Source: Methanobacteriota archaeon (GTDB lineage Archaea; Thermoplasmatota; Thermoplasmata; RBG-16-68-12; JAJISG01). From it: a stretch of 48,274 nucleotides of DNA. A program made the translations under genes and the position numbers. How positions within the stretch are numbered: position 1 is the stretch's first letter; each line of letters begins with the position of its first letter. Shown here piece by piece: positions 1-8,121 of the stretch. Below the pieces are notes generated by a model. The model saw only the letters and a program-made list of their open reading frames with translations. It did not search any database and was not told the origin of the DNA. The DNA is taken from assembly GCA_030594205.1 (NCBI GenBank), contig JAUVFR010000009.1, forward strand, positions 1 to 48,274. Reading direction: 5' to 3'.

Positions 1-2181
1 ACCGAGAAGGTACTCCGTGTAACCGAAGCAAAGACCAAGGACGTGGGCCGCGGAATCGCTCGCCTGGATCCCGCGGTGATGAAGGCACTCGACCTGACGG
101 CGGGCGACATCATCTCTATCGAGGGGAAGAAACGAACCGCGGCGGTTTGTTGGCCCGGCTATCCTGAAGACGAGAACCGCGGCAGGATTCGCATCGACGG
201 CAACATGCGCCGCAACGCGGGTGCCGGCATCGACGAGAAGGTCGGAATCCGAAGGATCAACGCCAAGCCGGCCACGAAGGTGACGCTCGCGCCCACGGAG
301 CCGCTGCGCATCACCGGAGGCGAGACCTACCTGGCGCGGTACCTCGAAGGCCGCGTCCTCACCCGCGGCGACTACCTGGAGATCAACATCATGGGGCGAA
401 GGCTGGACCTCGTGGCCACCGCCCTCGCACCCGCCGCGGATGCCGTGCTCATCCAACGGAGCACCCGGGTCGCCATCAGCGAGAAGCCCGCACCCGAGGA
501 ACTCCAGATCCCCCGTGTCACCTACGAGGACATCGGCGGCCTGCGTGAGGAGGTCAAGAAGGTCCGCGAGATGATTGAGCTCCCCCTCCGCCACCCCGAA
601 ATCTTCGAACGACTGGGCGTGGAGGCACCCAAGGGCGTTCTCCTGCGTGGACCCCCGGGGACGGGGAAGACGCTCCTCGCTCGCGCGGTTGCCAGCGAGA
701 CGAACGCCTCCTTTTTCTCCATCTCGGGCCCGGAGATCATGTCCAAGTACTACGGCCAGAGCGAGGAGAACCTTCGGGACATCTTCGACGAAGCAGGGGA
801 GAGCGCTCCCAGTATCATCTTCATCGACGAGCTTGACTCCATCGCCCCGAAACGGGACGAGGTCGTGGGGGAGGTGGAACGGCGGGTCGTTGCCCAGCTT
901 CTCTCCCTCATGGACGGGATGCGGACCCGCGGCAAGGTCGTGGTCATCGGGGCGACGAACCGACCCGACGCCCTGGATCCTGCCCTTCGCCGCCCGGGTC
1001 GCTTCGACCGCGAGATCGAAATCGGAATCCCGGACCGAGAGGGGCGGCTGCAAATCCTCGAAATCCACACCCGGGGGATGCCCCTGGCCGAGGATGTGAA
1101 CCTGGAACAGATGGCCAATCTCACTCACGGTTATGTGGGGGCGGACCTGGAATCCCTGAGCAAGGAGTCCGCCATCCGCGCCCTCCGAAAGGTGCTCCCC
1201 GACATCGACCTGGAGGCCGCGGAGATTCCCTTGGAAATCCTGAATCGGCTGACGGTAACCGCCGAGGACTTCATGCAAGCCTTCCGGGAGATGGCGCCCT
1301 CCAGTCTGCGGGAGGTCTTCATCGAGAAGCCCGACGTGTCCTGGGAGGACATCGGCGGCCTCGAGGAGGCAAAGCAAGAGCTCCAGGAGACCGTGGAGTG
1401 GCCCCTGAAGTACGGACCGGTGTTCGATCAGGCGGGGGCCGAGCCTCCCAAGGGCATCCTCCTCTACGGCCCCCCGGGGACGGGAAAGACGCTCCTCGCC
1501 AAGGCCGTCGCCGCCGAAGCCGAGGCCAACTTCATCAGCGTCCGCGGTCCCGAGTTCTTGTCCAAGTGGGTGGGCGAGAGCGAGCGCGCCGTCCGAGAGA
1601 CCTTTCGGAAGGCCAAGCAAGCCGCCCCGGCGGTCATCTTCTTTGATGAAATTGACGCCATCACGCCTGCCCGGGGGGGCACGATGGACAACCGGGTCAC
1701 GGAGCGGGTCATCTCACAGATGCTCGTCGAGCTCGACGGGTTGGAGGAGCTGCACAACGTCACCGTCATCGCCGCAAGCAACCGACCCGACATGCTGGAC
1801 CCGGCCCTGCTCCGACCCGGTCGATTTGACCGACTCATCCACGTGCCTCCGCCCACCTTGGAGGCTCGCGTGAAGATTTTCAAGATTCATACGCACGAGA
1901 GACCCCTCGCCGAGGACGTCGATTTGGAGGACCTAGCCAAGCGGACCGAGGACTTCACCGGGGCCGACATCAAAGCCATGGCCAACGAGGCCTCCATGCT
2001 GGCCATCCGGGAGTACATCCTGGGCGGTGGCTCGCTCGAGGATGAGGCTGTGAAAGAGCTGGAGCTCACCGAACACCACTTCGACGAGGCCCTGGTCAAG
2101 GTCCAACCCAAGCGGCGGGGAGAGTTTGAGAAATACGCGGAAATCTCGCGCAAATTCGGAACCGGAATCGAGGTGGCATAG
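1..2181 (+). CDS. cdc48: Cdc48/VCP-type AAA+ ATPase, 5' partial
   Basis: Cytosolic AAA+ unfoldase that extracts and unfolds proteins, usually feeding the proteasome. The reading frame is open to the window edge and the first codons already read like the family N-terminus (LRVTEAK...[10 protein letters not shown]), so the GTG at 43 is internal and the true start lies upstream. The order is an N-domain, then a D1 ATPase with Walker A GPPGTGKT at nt 649-672 and Walker B IIFIDE near nt 814. A D2 ATPase follows with Walker A at nt 1468-1491 and Walker B VIFFDE near nt 1634. Both modules keep the arginine-bearing [16 protein letters not shown] segments, so both should hydrolyse ATP. The stop is one base before the Hsp20 start, implying co-transcription. 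Family identity is certain; only the 5' end is missing. Confidence 0.97.
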   Translation, partial: TEKVLRVTEAKTKDVGRGIARLDPAVMKALDLTAGDIISIEGKKRTAAVCWPGYPEDENRGRIRIDGNMRRNAGAGIDEKVGIRRINAKPATKVTLAPTEPLRITGGETYLARYLEGRVLTRGDYLEINIMGRRLDLVATALAPAADAVLIQRSTRVAISEKPAPEELQIPRVTYEDIGGLREEVKKVREMIELPLRHPEIFERLGVEAPKGVLLRGPPGTGKTLLARAVASETNASFFSISGPEIMSKYYGQSEENLRDIFDEAGESAPSIIFIDELDSIAPKRDEVVGEVERRVVAQLLSLMDGMRTRGKVVVIGATNRPDALDPALRRPGRFDREIEIGIPDREGRLQILEIHTRGMPLAEDVNLEQMANLTHGYVGADLESLSKESAIRALRKVLPDIDLEAAEIPLEILNRLTVTAEDFMQAFREMAPSSLREVFIEKPDVSWEDIGGLEEAKQELQETVEWPLKYGPVFDQAGAEPPKGILLYGPPGTGKTLLAKAVAAEAEANFISVRGPEFLSKWVGESERAVRETFRKAKQAAPAVIFFDEIDAITPARGGTMDNRVTERVISQMLVELDGLEELHNVTVIAASNRPDMLDPALLRPGRFDRLIHVPPPTLEARVKIFKIHTHERPLAEDVDLEDLAKRTEDFTGADIKAMANEASMLAIREYILGGGSLEDEAVKELELTEHHFDEALVKVQPKRRGEFEKYAEISRKFGTGIEVA

Positions 2182-2182
2182 A

Positions 2183-2698
2183 ATGGGAGAGACAGAGAAA
2201 AGACGCTGGCCTTTCGACGACGACGACTTCTGGGACTACTTTGGGGACGCCTTCGACGATATGCGGGAGCGCATGGAGCGGATCATGTCCCACTCCTTCG
2301 ACGACTTGACCGAGGGAAAACCGTTCGTATGGGGTTACTCCTTCCGGGTGGGTCCCGACGGACGGCCCGAGTTCCGCCAGTTCGGCGACACGAAAATGCT
2401 GCGACCCTGGAAGGAGGAGACGGGCCGAGAGCCCATGACCGACGTGATGGATCACGGGGACTCCGTCTCCGTGACCGTGGAGCTGCCTGGGGTCGACAAG
2501 GACGAGATCGACCTTCGGACGACATCGGACCGATTGACGATCCGAGTCGAAAGCTCCGAACGGCCCTACTACAAAGAGATCAACCTCGAGACCCCCGTGG
2601 ACCCGAGGTCTGTTCAAGCGACCTACAAGAACGGCGTCTTGGACATCAAACTGAAGAAGACCGGGAAGGACGCGGGCGAGCCCGTCGACATCGAATAG
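2183..2698 (+). CDS. Hsp20/alpha-crystallin small heat-shock protein
   Basis: ATP-independent holdase chaperone that binds unfolding proteins in the cytosol. The 171-aa product has an acidic and aromatic N-terminal arm (WPFDDDDFWDYF) and a C-terminal alpha-crystallin beta-sandwich from about residue 85. That domain contains VTVELPGVDKDEI and the closing GVLDIKL motif. I chose the ATG at 2183 because it lies just past the Cdc48 stop; a longer frame from 2126 would overlap Cdc48. The pairing with Cdc48 suggests one protein-quality-control transcript linking holding to unfolding. No C-terminal IxI motif is obvious, so oligomer assembly may differ from classical Hsp16.5. Confidence 0.92.
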   Translation: MGETEKRRWPFDDDDFWDYFGDAFDDMRERMERIMSHSFDDLTEGKPFVWGYSFRVGPDGRPEFRQFGDTKMLRPWKEETGREPMTDVMDHGDSVSVTVELPGVDKDEIDLRTTSDRLTIRVESSERPYYKEINLETPVDPRSVQATYKNGVLDIKLKKTGKDAGEPVDIE

Positions 2699-2699
2699 G

Positions 2700-3728
2700 C
2701 TAGGGTCGCAACAGGATCTTTCCGAACTGGTCGCCTCGCTCCAACCGCTCCTGGGCCTCCCGGGCCTGCTCGAGGGGGAAGGTTCGGTCGATGACCGGCT
2801 CCAGCTTCCCTTCCCAAATCAGCTTCATTACCTCCCGCAATTCGGCCCGGTTGGACATGGTAGAGCCTAGAATCTGGAGCTGGCGCCAGAAGATGTAGCG
2901 GATGTCCGTCTCACCGATGGGACCTGTCGTGGCTCCGCACGTCACCAGCCGACCGTTCTTCCCGAGGGCGCGGATGCTCTGCTTCCAAGTCGCCTGGCCT
3001 ACGGAATCCACAACCACGTCCACGCCTCTCTTCCCCGAGAGCTCCCAGACCACTCGCTCGAAGGGCTCTTCGGTGTAGTTGATCACCTCGTCCGCCCCGA
3101 GTTGGCGGGCCCGATCCAACTTCTCCTGCGTGCTCGACGTGGCGATCACTCGCGCCCCGGCGTGTTTCGCGATCTGGATGGCCGCGCTCGAGACTCCTCC
3201 GCCGGCCCCGAGGACGAGGACCAGTTCCCCGGGCTGGACGGCAGCCCGGGTCATGAGAAGCCGCCAAGCCGTCATGAAGGTCATCGGAGCGGCCGCCGAT
3301 GGCTCCAAGGGGACCCCGTCCGGCAAGGGCAACAGGTTCTCCCCAGGCACCTTCACCAGCTCGGCGTAGGTGCCGTCCACGTGTTCGCCCAGGATCCGGT
3401 ATTCCACGCACAGGACCTCGTCCCCCCGGCGACAGGCGTCGCAAGTCCCGCAGGTGAGGCTCGGATCGATGACCACCCGATCCCCCACGGCGGCCGTCTT
3501 GACCTCCTTGCCCACGGCCTCCACCACCCCTGCGCCATCGGCGCCGAGGATGTGCGGGAACTTGAGGCCGAGGCCCGGCCATCCCTCCCGGACGAACACG
3601 TCAAGTCGATTGAGCGCGGAGGCCTGAAGGCGGACGAGGGCCTCGTCGTCGGCAATCTCGGGATCGGGCAGGTCCCGGTAGTCCAAGACCTCAGGTCCGC
3701 CGTATCGGTCGATGGCGACAGCCTTCAC
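2700..3728 (-). CDS. MDR-family zinc-type alcohol dehydrogenase / quinone oxidoreductase-like protein
   Basis: NAD(P)H-dependent oxidoreductase of the medium-chain family, about 342 aa. The N-terminal GroES-like domain begins VKAVAIDRYGGPEVLDY. A four-cysteine cluster (CGTCDACRRGDEVLC, about residues 95-110) is the structural zinc lobe. The Rossmann domain follows with VLVLGAGGGVSSAAIQIAK. The usual catalytic zinc ligands are not seen: the expected Cys position reads NRLD and the GHE motif reads GADGAG. It may therefore act like a zinc-independent quinone or enoyl reductase while keeping the structural zinc. The GTG at 3728 matches the family N-terminus; the frame runs further upstream without recognisable sequence. 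It is convergent with Hsp20, one base apart. Substrate unknown. Confidence 0.9.
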   Translation of the reverse strand: MKAVAIDRYGGPEVLDYRDLPDPEIADDEALVRLQASALNRLDVFVREGWPGLGLKFPHILGADGAGVVEAVGKEVKTAAVGDRVVIDPSLTCGTCDACRRGDEVLCVEYRILGEHVDGTYAELVKVPGENLLPLPDGVPLEPSAAAPMTFMTAWRLLMTRAAVQPGELVLVLGAGGGVSSAAIQIAKHAGARVIATSSTQEKLDRARQLGADEVINYTEEPFERVVWELSGKRGVDVVVDSVGQATWKQSIRALGKNGRLVTCGATTGPIGETDIRYIFWRQLQILGSTMSNRAELREVMKLIWEGKLEPVIDRTFPLEQAREAQERLERGDQFGKILLRP

Positions 3729-3869
3729 GTCCGGTTCATCGGCTGCTCCATTAACCCTTTTCCGGGTCTCGCCTCTGAGGCACGGGGTCGTTCCTGCCGG
3801 ACAAGCGTAACTCTCCCGAAATCCTGCCGCAAACCTATCGGTTAAGTAAGCCCCGGCACCTCGAACCAT

Positions 3870-3876
3870 GAGGTGA
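3870..3876 (+). promoter_or_regulatory. Shine-Dalgarno site (GAGGTGA) that decides a non-canonical start
   Basis: GAGGTGA is a seven-base match to the archaeal anti-SD consensus. Its GAGG core ends seven bases before the in-frame ACG at 3881, an ideal spacing. No ATG, GTG or TTG occurs in frame between the TGA at 3869-3871 and the ATG at 3911. Confidence 0.6.
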
Positions 3877-3880
3877 GAAC

Positions 3881-4537
3881 ACGACAAAGCGCGCTCTCCT
3901 GACCATTGATATGACCAACGACTTCACGCTCAAGAGCTACAATCCGAACCTGGCCTTCGATGGGGCGTTGGCGATTGTTCCCCAGATTCGACGGCTGCAG
4001 GACGCCTTCCTCGATGCAAACCTCCCCGTGATCTACAGTACGGACCGACACCTGCCGACCGATTTTGAACTCAAGAAATGGGGACCGCACTCCATGAAGG
4101 GATCCGACGGATCCAAGATCGTGGAGGGGCTGCGGACGGACGGCGTCCATACCCTCGAACGGGAGTGGAGACCCGACGATGTCGAGAAGGTTGATGCGGA
4201 ACACCGATTGTGGGAGGTAGAGAAGGGAACCTACAGCCTCTTCACGGACAACGGAGGCCGCCCCACGGCCATGGACACCGTCTTGGGAAACCTGGGCTTC
4301 GAGGCCGGGGACGAGCTCTACATCACGGGCGTTCACACGAACTGTTGTGACAAGCACGCGGCGATGGATGCCTTCTTTCGAGGGTACCTCCCCGTGACGA
4401 TTCGCGACGCGACCGCCGGCTTTCAGGACCCGGACGGTGACCTGGGCATGGGTCCGGAGGAGGCCCTCAACTACGCCCGGTTTTGGTACGACGCCAAGAT
4501 TCGGACCGTGGACGAGGTCCTGAAGGGTCTAGCCTAG
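3881..4537 (+). CDS. Isochorismatase-fold cysteine hydrolase with apparent ACG start
   Basis: Cytosolic hydrolase of the isochorismatase/nicotinamidase superfamily, about 218 aa from the proposed start. The superfamily uses an Asp-Lys-Cys triad. The Asp lies in ALLTIDMTNDF, and the nucleophile is one of the two Cys in GVHTNCCDKHAAMDAF. The first conventional start (ATG 3911) falls immediately after the catalytic Asp and would delete it and the first beta-strand. Translation must begin earlier, and the ACG at 3881 gives (M)TKRALLTIDMTNDF, a typical family start, behind a good SD. A one-base sequence error at 3874 would instead give an ATG start at 3868. The gene overlaps the NAD kinase gene by four bases, tail to tail. 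Substrate (nicotinamide, isochorismate or another amide) cannot be told. Confidence 0.85.
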   Translation, partial: TTKRALLTIDMTNDFTLKSYNPNLAFDGALAIVPQIRRLQDAFLDANLPVIYSTDRHLPTDFELKKWGPHSMKGSDGSKIVEGLRTDGVHTLEREWRPDDVEKVDAEHRLWEVEKGTYSLFTDNGGRPTAMDTVLGNLGFEAGDELYITGVHTNCCDKHAAMDAFFRGYLPVTIRDATAGFQDPDGDLGMGPEEALNYARFWYDAKIRTVDEVLKGLA

Positions 4538-5622
4538 CTGTCGCCGCTTGCGTGCCGCTTTCCGGCCTGGGCGGTGGTCCCGGGCCGTCCTACCGCGCCC
4601 TCCTCGTCCTCCGCCACGAGATAGAAGATGTCCGATCGGAGATCCCGCAGGTGTGGGGATCGGGCGACCAATCCGTTCTCGACGAGAATGGCCACCGCAT
4701 GGCGCACTGTGCGGGGCGGGAGGAGCGTCTTGGCCGCGATGTCTCGGGCCGTCATCGGACCCTCGTATTCGATGGCCTTGAGGACAAGCTTCGCGCTAGG
4801 TGGCATCTTCATCAGCTCCTCCGTGGAGCGCACACGTCGCAGGGCCTCCAGTCGGCCGGTGGAACCGCTGTTCATCCGAATCAGATGCCCCACGTGGCCG
4901 CCTTGAATTTCGACCCTTTCCTCGACACGCTGTCTCTGCAGACCGTCGATGACGACCTCGCAATCGGACCGGGCGCTAATGTCGGTGAACTCAAGAATCG
5001 ACTGGTCCGACACGACAAGGGGCCGCCGGGAGACGTCCATGGAGTTGACGGACACCACCACGAAGACACGGGACTGGGGCAGGACCAGGGGACCACCTGC
5101 GGAGAGGGCGTAGGCGGAGGACCCGGTCGGGGTCGCGACGAGGACCCCATCGCTGTAATCCCGATAGACCTCCTCCCCGTCGATGGTCAGTTTGTACTCC
5201 ATGAGCGTGGCGGTCTTCGCAGGGAAGACAGCGACCTCGTTCAGGGCGGCGGGCAGGGGCGTCTCGTCGACGGTCACGGAGAGGCGCTGACAGGCCTCGA
5301 GGCCGTATTCCCCCTGCCCTACCCGCCGGAGTCCCTCCTCCAACGCGTCGAGCGAAATGTCGGTCAGGAAGGCGGAACCGGTGGCGTCGTTCACCCCCAG
5401 GATGGGCACCTCCGCATCCCCGTACTCTTGGAAGGCCTTCAGGACGTCCCGGTCGCTGCCCAGGACGAGGATGAAATCCGTCTCCCCCAGCTCCCCACGG
5501 TCCCCCGGGAGGGAACCCGTCTGAATGCCTAGCTCTTTCAGGACCTCGCGGACGCGGACCTCGATCTGGGAGCCCTTCCCTGCAGAGGGACCGCCGGGAA
5601 AGGGGGCCAGAAGGACTCTCAC
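4534..5622 (-). CDS. NAD kinase domain fused to a C-terminal winged helix
   Basis: Predicted cytosolic NAD kinase making NADP+ from NAD+ and ATP or polyphosphate; 362 aa. The kinase signature ATPTGSSAYALSAGGP sits at about residues 163-178 and an NE pair at 128-129. The first motif, normally GGDG, reads GSDRD (55-59): the Asp is kept but the glycines are not. Residues about 265-345 form a separate domain that looks like a winged helix (SAKLVLKAIEYEGPMTARDIAAKTLLPPRTVRHAVAILVENGLV). That domain is not part of ordinary NAD kinases and suggests DNA binding or autoregulation. I chose the GTG at 5622 because a TATA-like box on the minus strand (5643-5650) lies about 25 bp upstream, which fits a leaderless transcript. 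A longer frame to 5871 has an implausible Ser/Ala-rich N-terminus. Confidence 0.85.
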   Translation of the reverse strand: MRVLLAPFPGGPSAGKGSQIEVRVREVLKELGIQTGSLPGDRGELGETDFILVLGSDRDVLKAFQEYGDAEVPILGVNDATGSAFLTDISLDALEEGLRRVGQGEYGLEACQRLSVTVDETPLPAALNEVAVFPAKTATLMEYKLTIDGEEVYRDYSDGVLVATPTGSSAYALSAGGPLVLPQSRVFVVVSVNSMDVSRRPLVVSDQSILEFTDISARSDCEVVIDGLQRQRVEERVEIQGGHVGHLIRMNSGSTGRLEALRRVRSTEELMKMPPSAKLVLKAIEYEGPMTARDIAAKTLLPPRTVRHAVAILVENGLVARSPHLRDLRSDIFYLVAEDEEGAVGRPGTTAQAGKRHASGDS

Positions 5623-5642
5623 GCGCCTGACTACGAGGGCCG

Positions 5643-5650
5643 GGATAATA
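5643..5650 (-). promoter_or_regulatory. TATA-like box for the NAD kinase fusion gene
   Basis: On the minus strand this reads TTATTATC in GC-rich surroundings, about 22-28 bp before the GTG at 5622. Confidence 0.45.
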
Positions 5651-5714
5651 ACCTCTCTGGGGACCTGGCCGCCTCTCGCCGAGCCATTCTCAAACGTGAT
5701 AGCGCCTCGAAAGC

Positions 5715-5723
5715 CTTTAAGTA
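5715..5723 (+). promoter_or_regulatory. BRE/TATA-like promoter for the small coiled-coil gene
   Basis: A purine-rich BRE-like stretch followed by CTTTAAGTAAG lies about 25-30 bp before the ATG at 5747. It faces away from the NAD kinase promoter, so the two genes are divergently transcribed from one ~125 bp spacer. Confidence 0.5.
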
Positions 5724-5746
5724 AGCTCCCGCGGGACGAACGCTCA

Positions 5747-6040
5747 ATGATGGAAGAGGAGCGACCCTGGGAGGACGCCCCCTCGGAGGCCCCCGCGGCT
5801 CCGCAGGCGCCGGCCCCACCTGAGGCGGTCCACGAGGACGTGGACCACGAGACAGGCCTCCAGGAGGCCAAGGAGGCCCAGAAGAAGGCCGCCTACCAGG
5901 AGAAGGCGAGCAAGCTCAAGGCCAAAGCCGCCAAGCTGAACGCGAAGGCGCAGACCCTCCGCGCCAATGCCGAGAAGCTGGAGGACAAGGCTCGCCGCCT
6001 CGAACTGAAGGCGCAGGAATACGAGGCCCGCGCCCAATAA
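5747..6040 (+). CDS. Small Ala/Lys/Glu-rich coiled-coil protein
   Basis: 97 aa. The first ~40 residues are acidic and Pro/Ala-rich (APAAPQAPAPPEA), so probably disordered. Residues ~43-97 are a continuous amphipathic helix of repeated K-A-K/L-x-A-K heptad-like units (KASKLKAKAAKLNAKAQTL) with no helix breakers, so a coiled coil. There is no signal peptide or membrane segment. The ATG at 5747 is followed by a second ATG at 5750, and a TATA-like box lies ~25 bp upstream. I do not recognise a family; such sequences resemble cell-envelope or nucleoid-associated coiled-coil proteins, but that is only compositional. The gene ends just before the accessory region. Confidence 0.7.
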   Translation: MMEEERPWEDAPSEAPAAPQAPAPPEAVHEDVDHETGLQEAKEAQKKAAYQEKASKLKAKAAKLNAKAQTLRANAEKLEDKARRLELKAQEYEARAQ

Positions 6041-6093
6041 AAGGTTAAACTTAACTCCGGTGAGTCAACCCATTTATTCAGCGGAAGCTATAG

Positions 6094-6330
6094 AGGGGTA
6101 GGGTATGTTTCTGTCATGGCCGGACATTCACGGATGCCGGAGCTCGTTCTGCCCAAGAACTCGCTGAGCCTCTTTCGAAGGAGCATCGGCAGAAAATAGC
6201 CAAGGCTCTGATGGGGAACAATCATCACCTCGGTCAACACCACACCGAGGAAACCAAGAAGAGGATATCCAAGACGATGAAGGAGAGGATGTCACTGAGA
6301 GCAGCAATTGTCTATGAGGAGGGTCTCTGA
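6094..6330 (+). pseudogene. Decayed NUMOD3-containing ORF (homing-endonuclease relic)
   Basis: The frame open from 6094 to the TGA at 6330 encodes SKEHRQKIAKALMGNNHHLG followed by QHHTEETKKRISKTMKERM. This matches the NUMOD3 pattern (S-x-E-x-x-x-KI-x-x-x-x-G then H-x-x-E-T-x-x-x-I) found as DNA-binding repeats in GIY-YIG and HNH homing endonucleases. There is no ATG, GTG or TTG before the motif and no catalytic domain. An ATG-led frame at 6116 runs into a stop just as the motif starts in another frame, as if one frameshift had occurred. I therefore read it as the C-terminal relic of a mobile endonuclease. An expressed short DNA-binding peptide is possible but less likely. Confidence 0.6.
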
Positions 6331-6386
6331 CTCTCCTTCTATGAGGTTGGGACAGGTCCGTTTCGCACCACTCAGAGCCACGTGGT

Positions 6387-6456
6387 CCGCTTCTAAGGTG
6401 GGGGTTGGGTCCTGTGAGGGGGGAAAACCCCCTTCCACGCACAAAGAGGACATTGC
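6387..6456. repeat. ~70 bp dispersed repeat, copy A
   Basis: Begins CCGCTTCTAAGGTGGGG and ends AAAGAGGACATTGC. It is near-identical to 8122-8190, with only a few substitutions and length changes in G/A runs. The centre is an inverted repeat in which GTGAGGGGGG faces CCCCCTTCCAC across an A-rich loop, so either strand could form a strong hairpin. It follows the NUMOD3 relic by ~55 bp. It has no coding sense that I recognise, although both copies translate to GKPPSTHKEDIA in one frame. Confidence 0.85.
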
Positions 6457-6486
6457 GTGGCCTCTCCTCTCGCCGACACGTTTCGG

Positions 6487-6585
6487 TTAGAGGATTGCCC
6501 CCCCATTCTTGACTGTCGTAGTCAGCACTACCAGGCTGATAACGACTATGCCGGCGACTAGAACAGCAATTCCTCCCCACTTCAT
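6487..6585 (-). CDS. Possible 32-aa single-span membrane peptide
   Basis: The ATG at 6585 opens MKWGGIAVLVAGIVVISLVV followed by a short polar tail ending in GGAIL. It is a single hydrophobic helix with a Lys at the cytoplasmic side. The frame extends upstream on the minus strand but there runs antisense to the thioredoxin-like gene, so I take only the last ATG. It ends ~30 bp from repeat copy A. A second small hydrophobic minus-strand ORF (8255-8461) bears the same relation to copy B. Too short to be sure it is expressed. Confidence 0.35.
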   Translation of the reverse strand: MKWGGIAVLVAGIVVISLVVLTTTVKNGGAIL

Positions 6586-6711
6586 ACGACGTGCCAGGCT
6601 ACTCCCTCCCGTGACCGGATGTTGGGCGTCCTCCGTTACTCCTCTCTTGACCCCAAGGAGCGAGAATTCGTACCGAAATTCTAAGACCTTGTGGCTACTT
6701 GGTGAGTAGGG

Positions 6712-7401
6712 ATGGCCGGATTCAGAAAGTGCCCCGTGTGCGGGGCATCCGTCAAGTTGACGAATGTTCAGCAGCACACGAAACGGGTCCATTCTGGCAC
6801 GAAGGTGGAATGGAACCTCTCCGGCGAGGAGGAAGCTGCCGTTGAGGAGGTGCGCCGTCGACCAAGGGGCCTGCCCCGCCGCGAACGCATGCTCTATCCT
6901 GTGGTGGCCGTGGTCGTCGTTGTCGGCATCATCTTGGGGGTCATCATTCTGGTCCCGCCGCAAGGCCAGGTGCCCTCCGTCGCCCCGAACTTCATCCTGC
7001 CGAGCAGCGATGGGGGGAACGTGCGCCTTGGGGACTTCCGCGGCTCCGTGATTCTTCTGGACTTCATGGACCCGCATTGCCATAACTGCCAAGAAGAGAC
7101 GGCGGAGGCCCTTACGCCCCTCCACGGCACGTACGGCGGTCAGGTGGTCTTCCTCTCCGTTGATGTGGGGTTCATTGGCCCCCCCTCCAACCTCGGCGAC
7201 CTACTCAACTTCAAGGCCGCCTACGGGGCGACTTGGACCTACCTGCTCGATGATGGCTCCGTGGCTCCCATGTATGGGGTCACGGGTACGCCGACAACTT
7301 TCATCCTGAGGCCGGATCTCACTGTCCACTCCCACTATGTAGGAAAAAGCTCAGCCTCCGTCCTTTCGTCGGCCCTCGATGCCGCCCTGGGAGGGGGCTG
7401 A
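6712..7401 (+). CDS. Membrane-anchored thioredoxin-fold protein with N-terminal C2H2 zinc finger
   Basis: 229 aa. A classical C2H2 finger occupies residues 7-27 (C7, C10, H22, H27). A basic linker leads to one membrane helix (about 62-82), then a TlpA/DsbA-like thioredoxin domain with active site C123-H-N-C126 and a cis-Pro loop near GTPTTF. The positive-inside rule puts the zinc finger in the cytoplasm and the CHNC site outside. The next gene is a VKOR-family protein overlapping by one base, so the pair probably makes disulfides in exported proteins: the thioredoxin domain oxidises substrates and VKOR reoxidises it with membrane quinone. The zinc finger on such a protein is unusual. The ATG at 6712 is the only start that includes the finger. 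Confidence 0.85.
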   Translation: MAGFRKCPVCGASVKLTNVQQHTKRVHSGTKVEWNLSGEEEAAVEEVRRRPRGLPRRERMLYPVVAVVVVVGIILGVIILVPPQGQVPSVAPNFILPSSDGGNVRLGDFRGSVILLDFMDPHCHNCQEETAEALTPLHGTYGGQVVFLSVDVGFIGPPSNLGDLLNFKAAYGATWTYLLDDGSVAPMYGVTGTPTTFILRPDLTVHSHYVGKSSASVLSSALDAALGGG

Positions 7402-7847
7402 TGGAGAATGCCTCCTGGAGGCTTATTCTCTACCTCTCCCTCGCGGGTCTGGGGCTGGGGAGCTACCTCACCGTTGTCACGTTCGTGACGGCAGACCTCT
7501 CCTACTGCGAACCTCATCCCTTGTTTTCCTGTGATACGGTCATTACAAGCTCATACTCCCGGCTCCTCGGTGTCCCCGTCGCCCTCCTTGGCACCCTAGG
7601 CTTCCTCGGAGTCTTCCTGACCTCCTACGGCGGCCTCATCGTCGAGGGAGACACCCGAAGGAGGCTTGCGCTCCTTGGCCTCGTCCTGGCGGGCGCAGGC
7701 CTCGCCTTTGGGATCTATCTGACCTACCTTGAATTGTTCGTGATCCAGTCCGTCTGTCTGCTGTGTCTCGCGACCTTCACCTTGATGATACCTATCTTCT
7801 ACCTGTTCCTGAGGGTCGCCGATGAGGAGCGAGGGCGGGGCGCATGA
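7401..7847 (+). CDS. Vitamin K epoxide reductase (VKOR) family protein
   Basis: 148-aa integral membrane protein with four predicted helices. The VKOR cysteines are present: a loop pair C36 and C44 (SYCEPHPLFSCD) and the redox CxxC C119-LL-C122 (VCLLCLATFT). In bacteria and archaea this family replaces DsbB, passing electrons from a thioredoxin-like partner to quinone. The start codon overlaps the stop of the upstream thioredoxin-like gene (TGATG), so the two are translationally coupled. There is no fused thioredoxin domain, unlike many bacterial VKORs; here the partner is the separate upstream protein. Confidence 0.9.
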   Translation: MENASWRLILYLSLAGLGLGSYLTVVTFVTADLSYCEPHPLFSCDTVITSSYSRLLGVPVALLGTLGFLGVFLTSYGGLIVEGDTRRRLALLGLVLAGAGLAFGIYLTYLELFVIQSVCLLCLATFTLMIPIFYLFLRVADEERGRGA

Positions 7848-8121
7848 CGGGGGGGTCCTCATTGGTGCCATAACGATTACTATCAGCGATTGAGTGCTAC
7901 AGGTAGCCTACCTGTAGATTCAGGTCGGTTGAGACAAGGGAGAACCGCCAGAAGGCCGTTACCGAGTTTCTCTGAACACAGACCAGTCTAAGACGCGTAG
8001 AGCATCCCAGGAGAAGCAAAGAAAGAGAGGAGAAGCTTGAGCAAGAGAAGTCAGAATGAGGAGAACCCCCACGAGGGGGTCTGAATCTCTCCCACTTTCT
8101 CATCACGAGAACCATTCTAAG

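Noticed and set aside
6487-7125. 212-aa minus-strand frame covering the thioredoxin-like gene
   Set aside because: All but the last ~32 residues are antisense to the zinc-finger thioredoxin; only the terminal hydrophobic peptide was kept, at low confidence.
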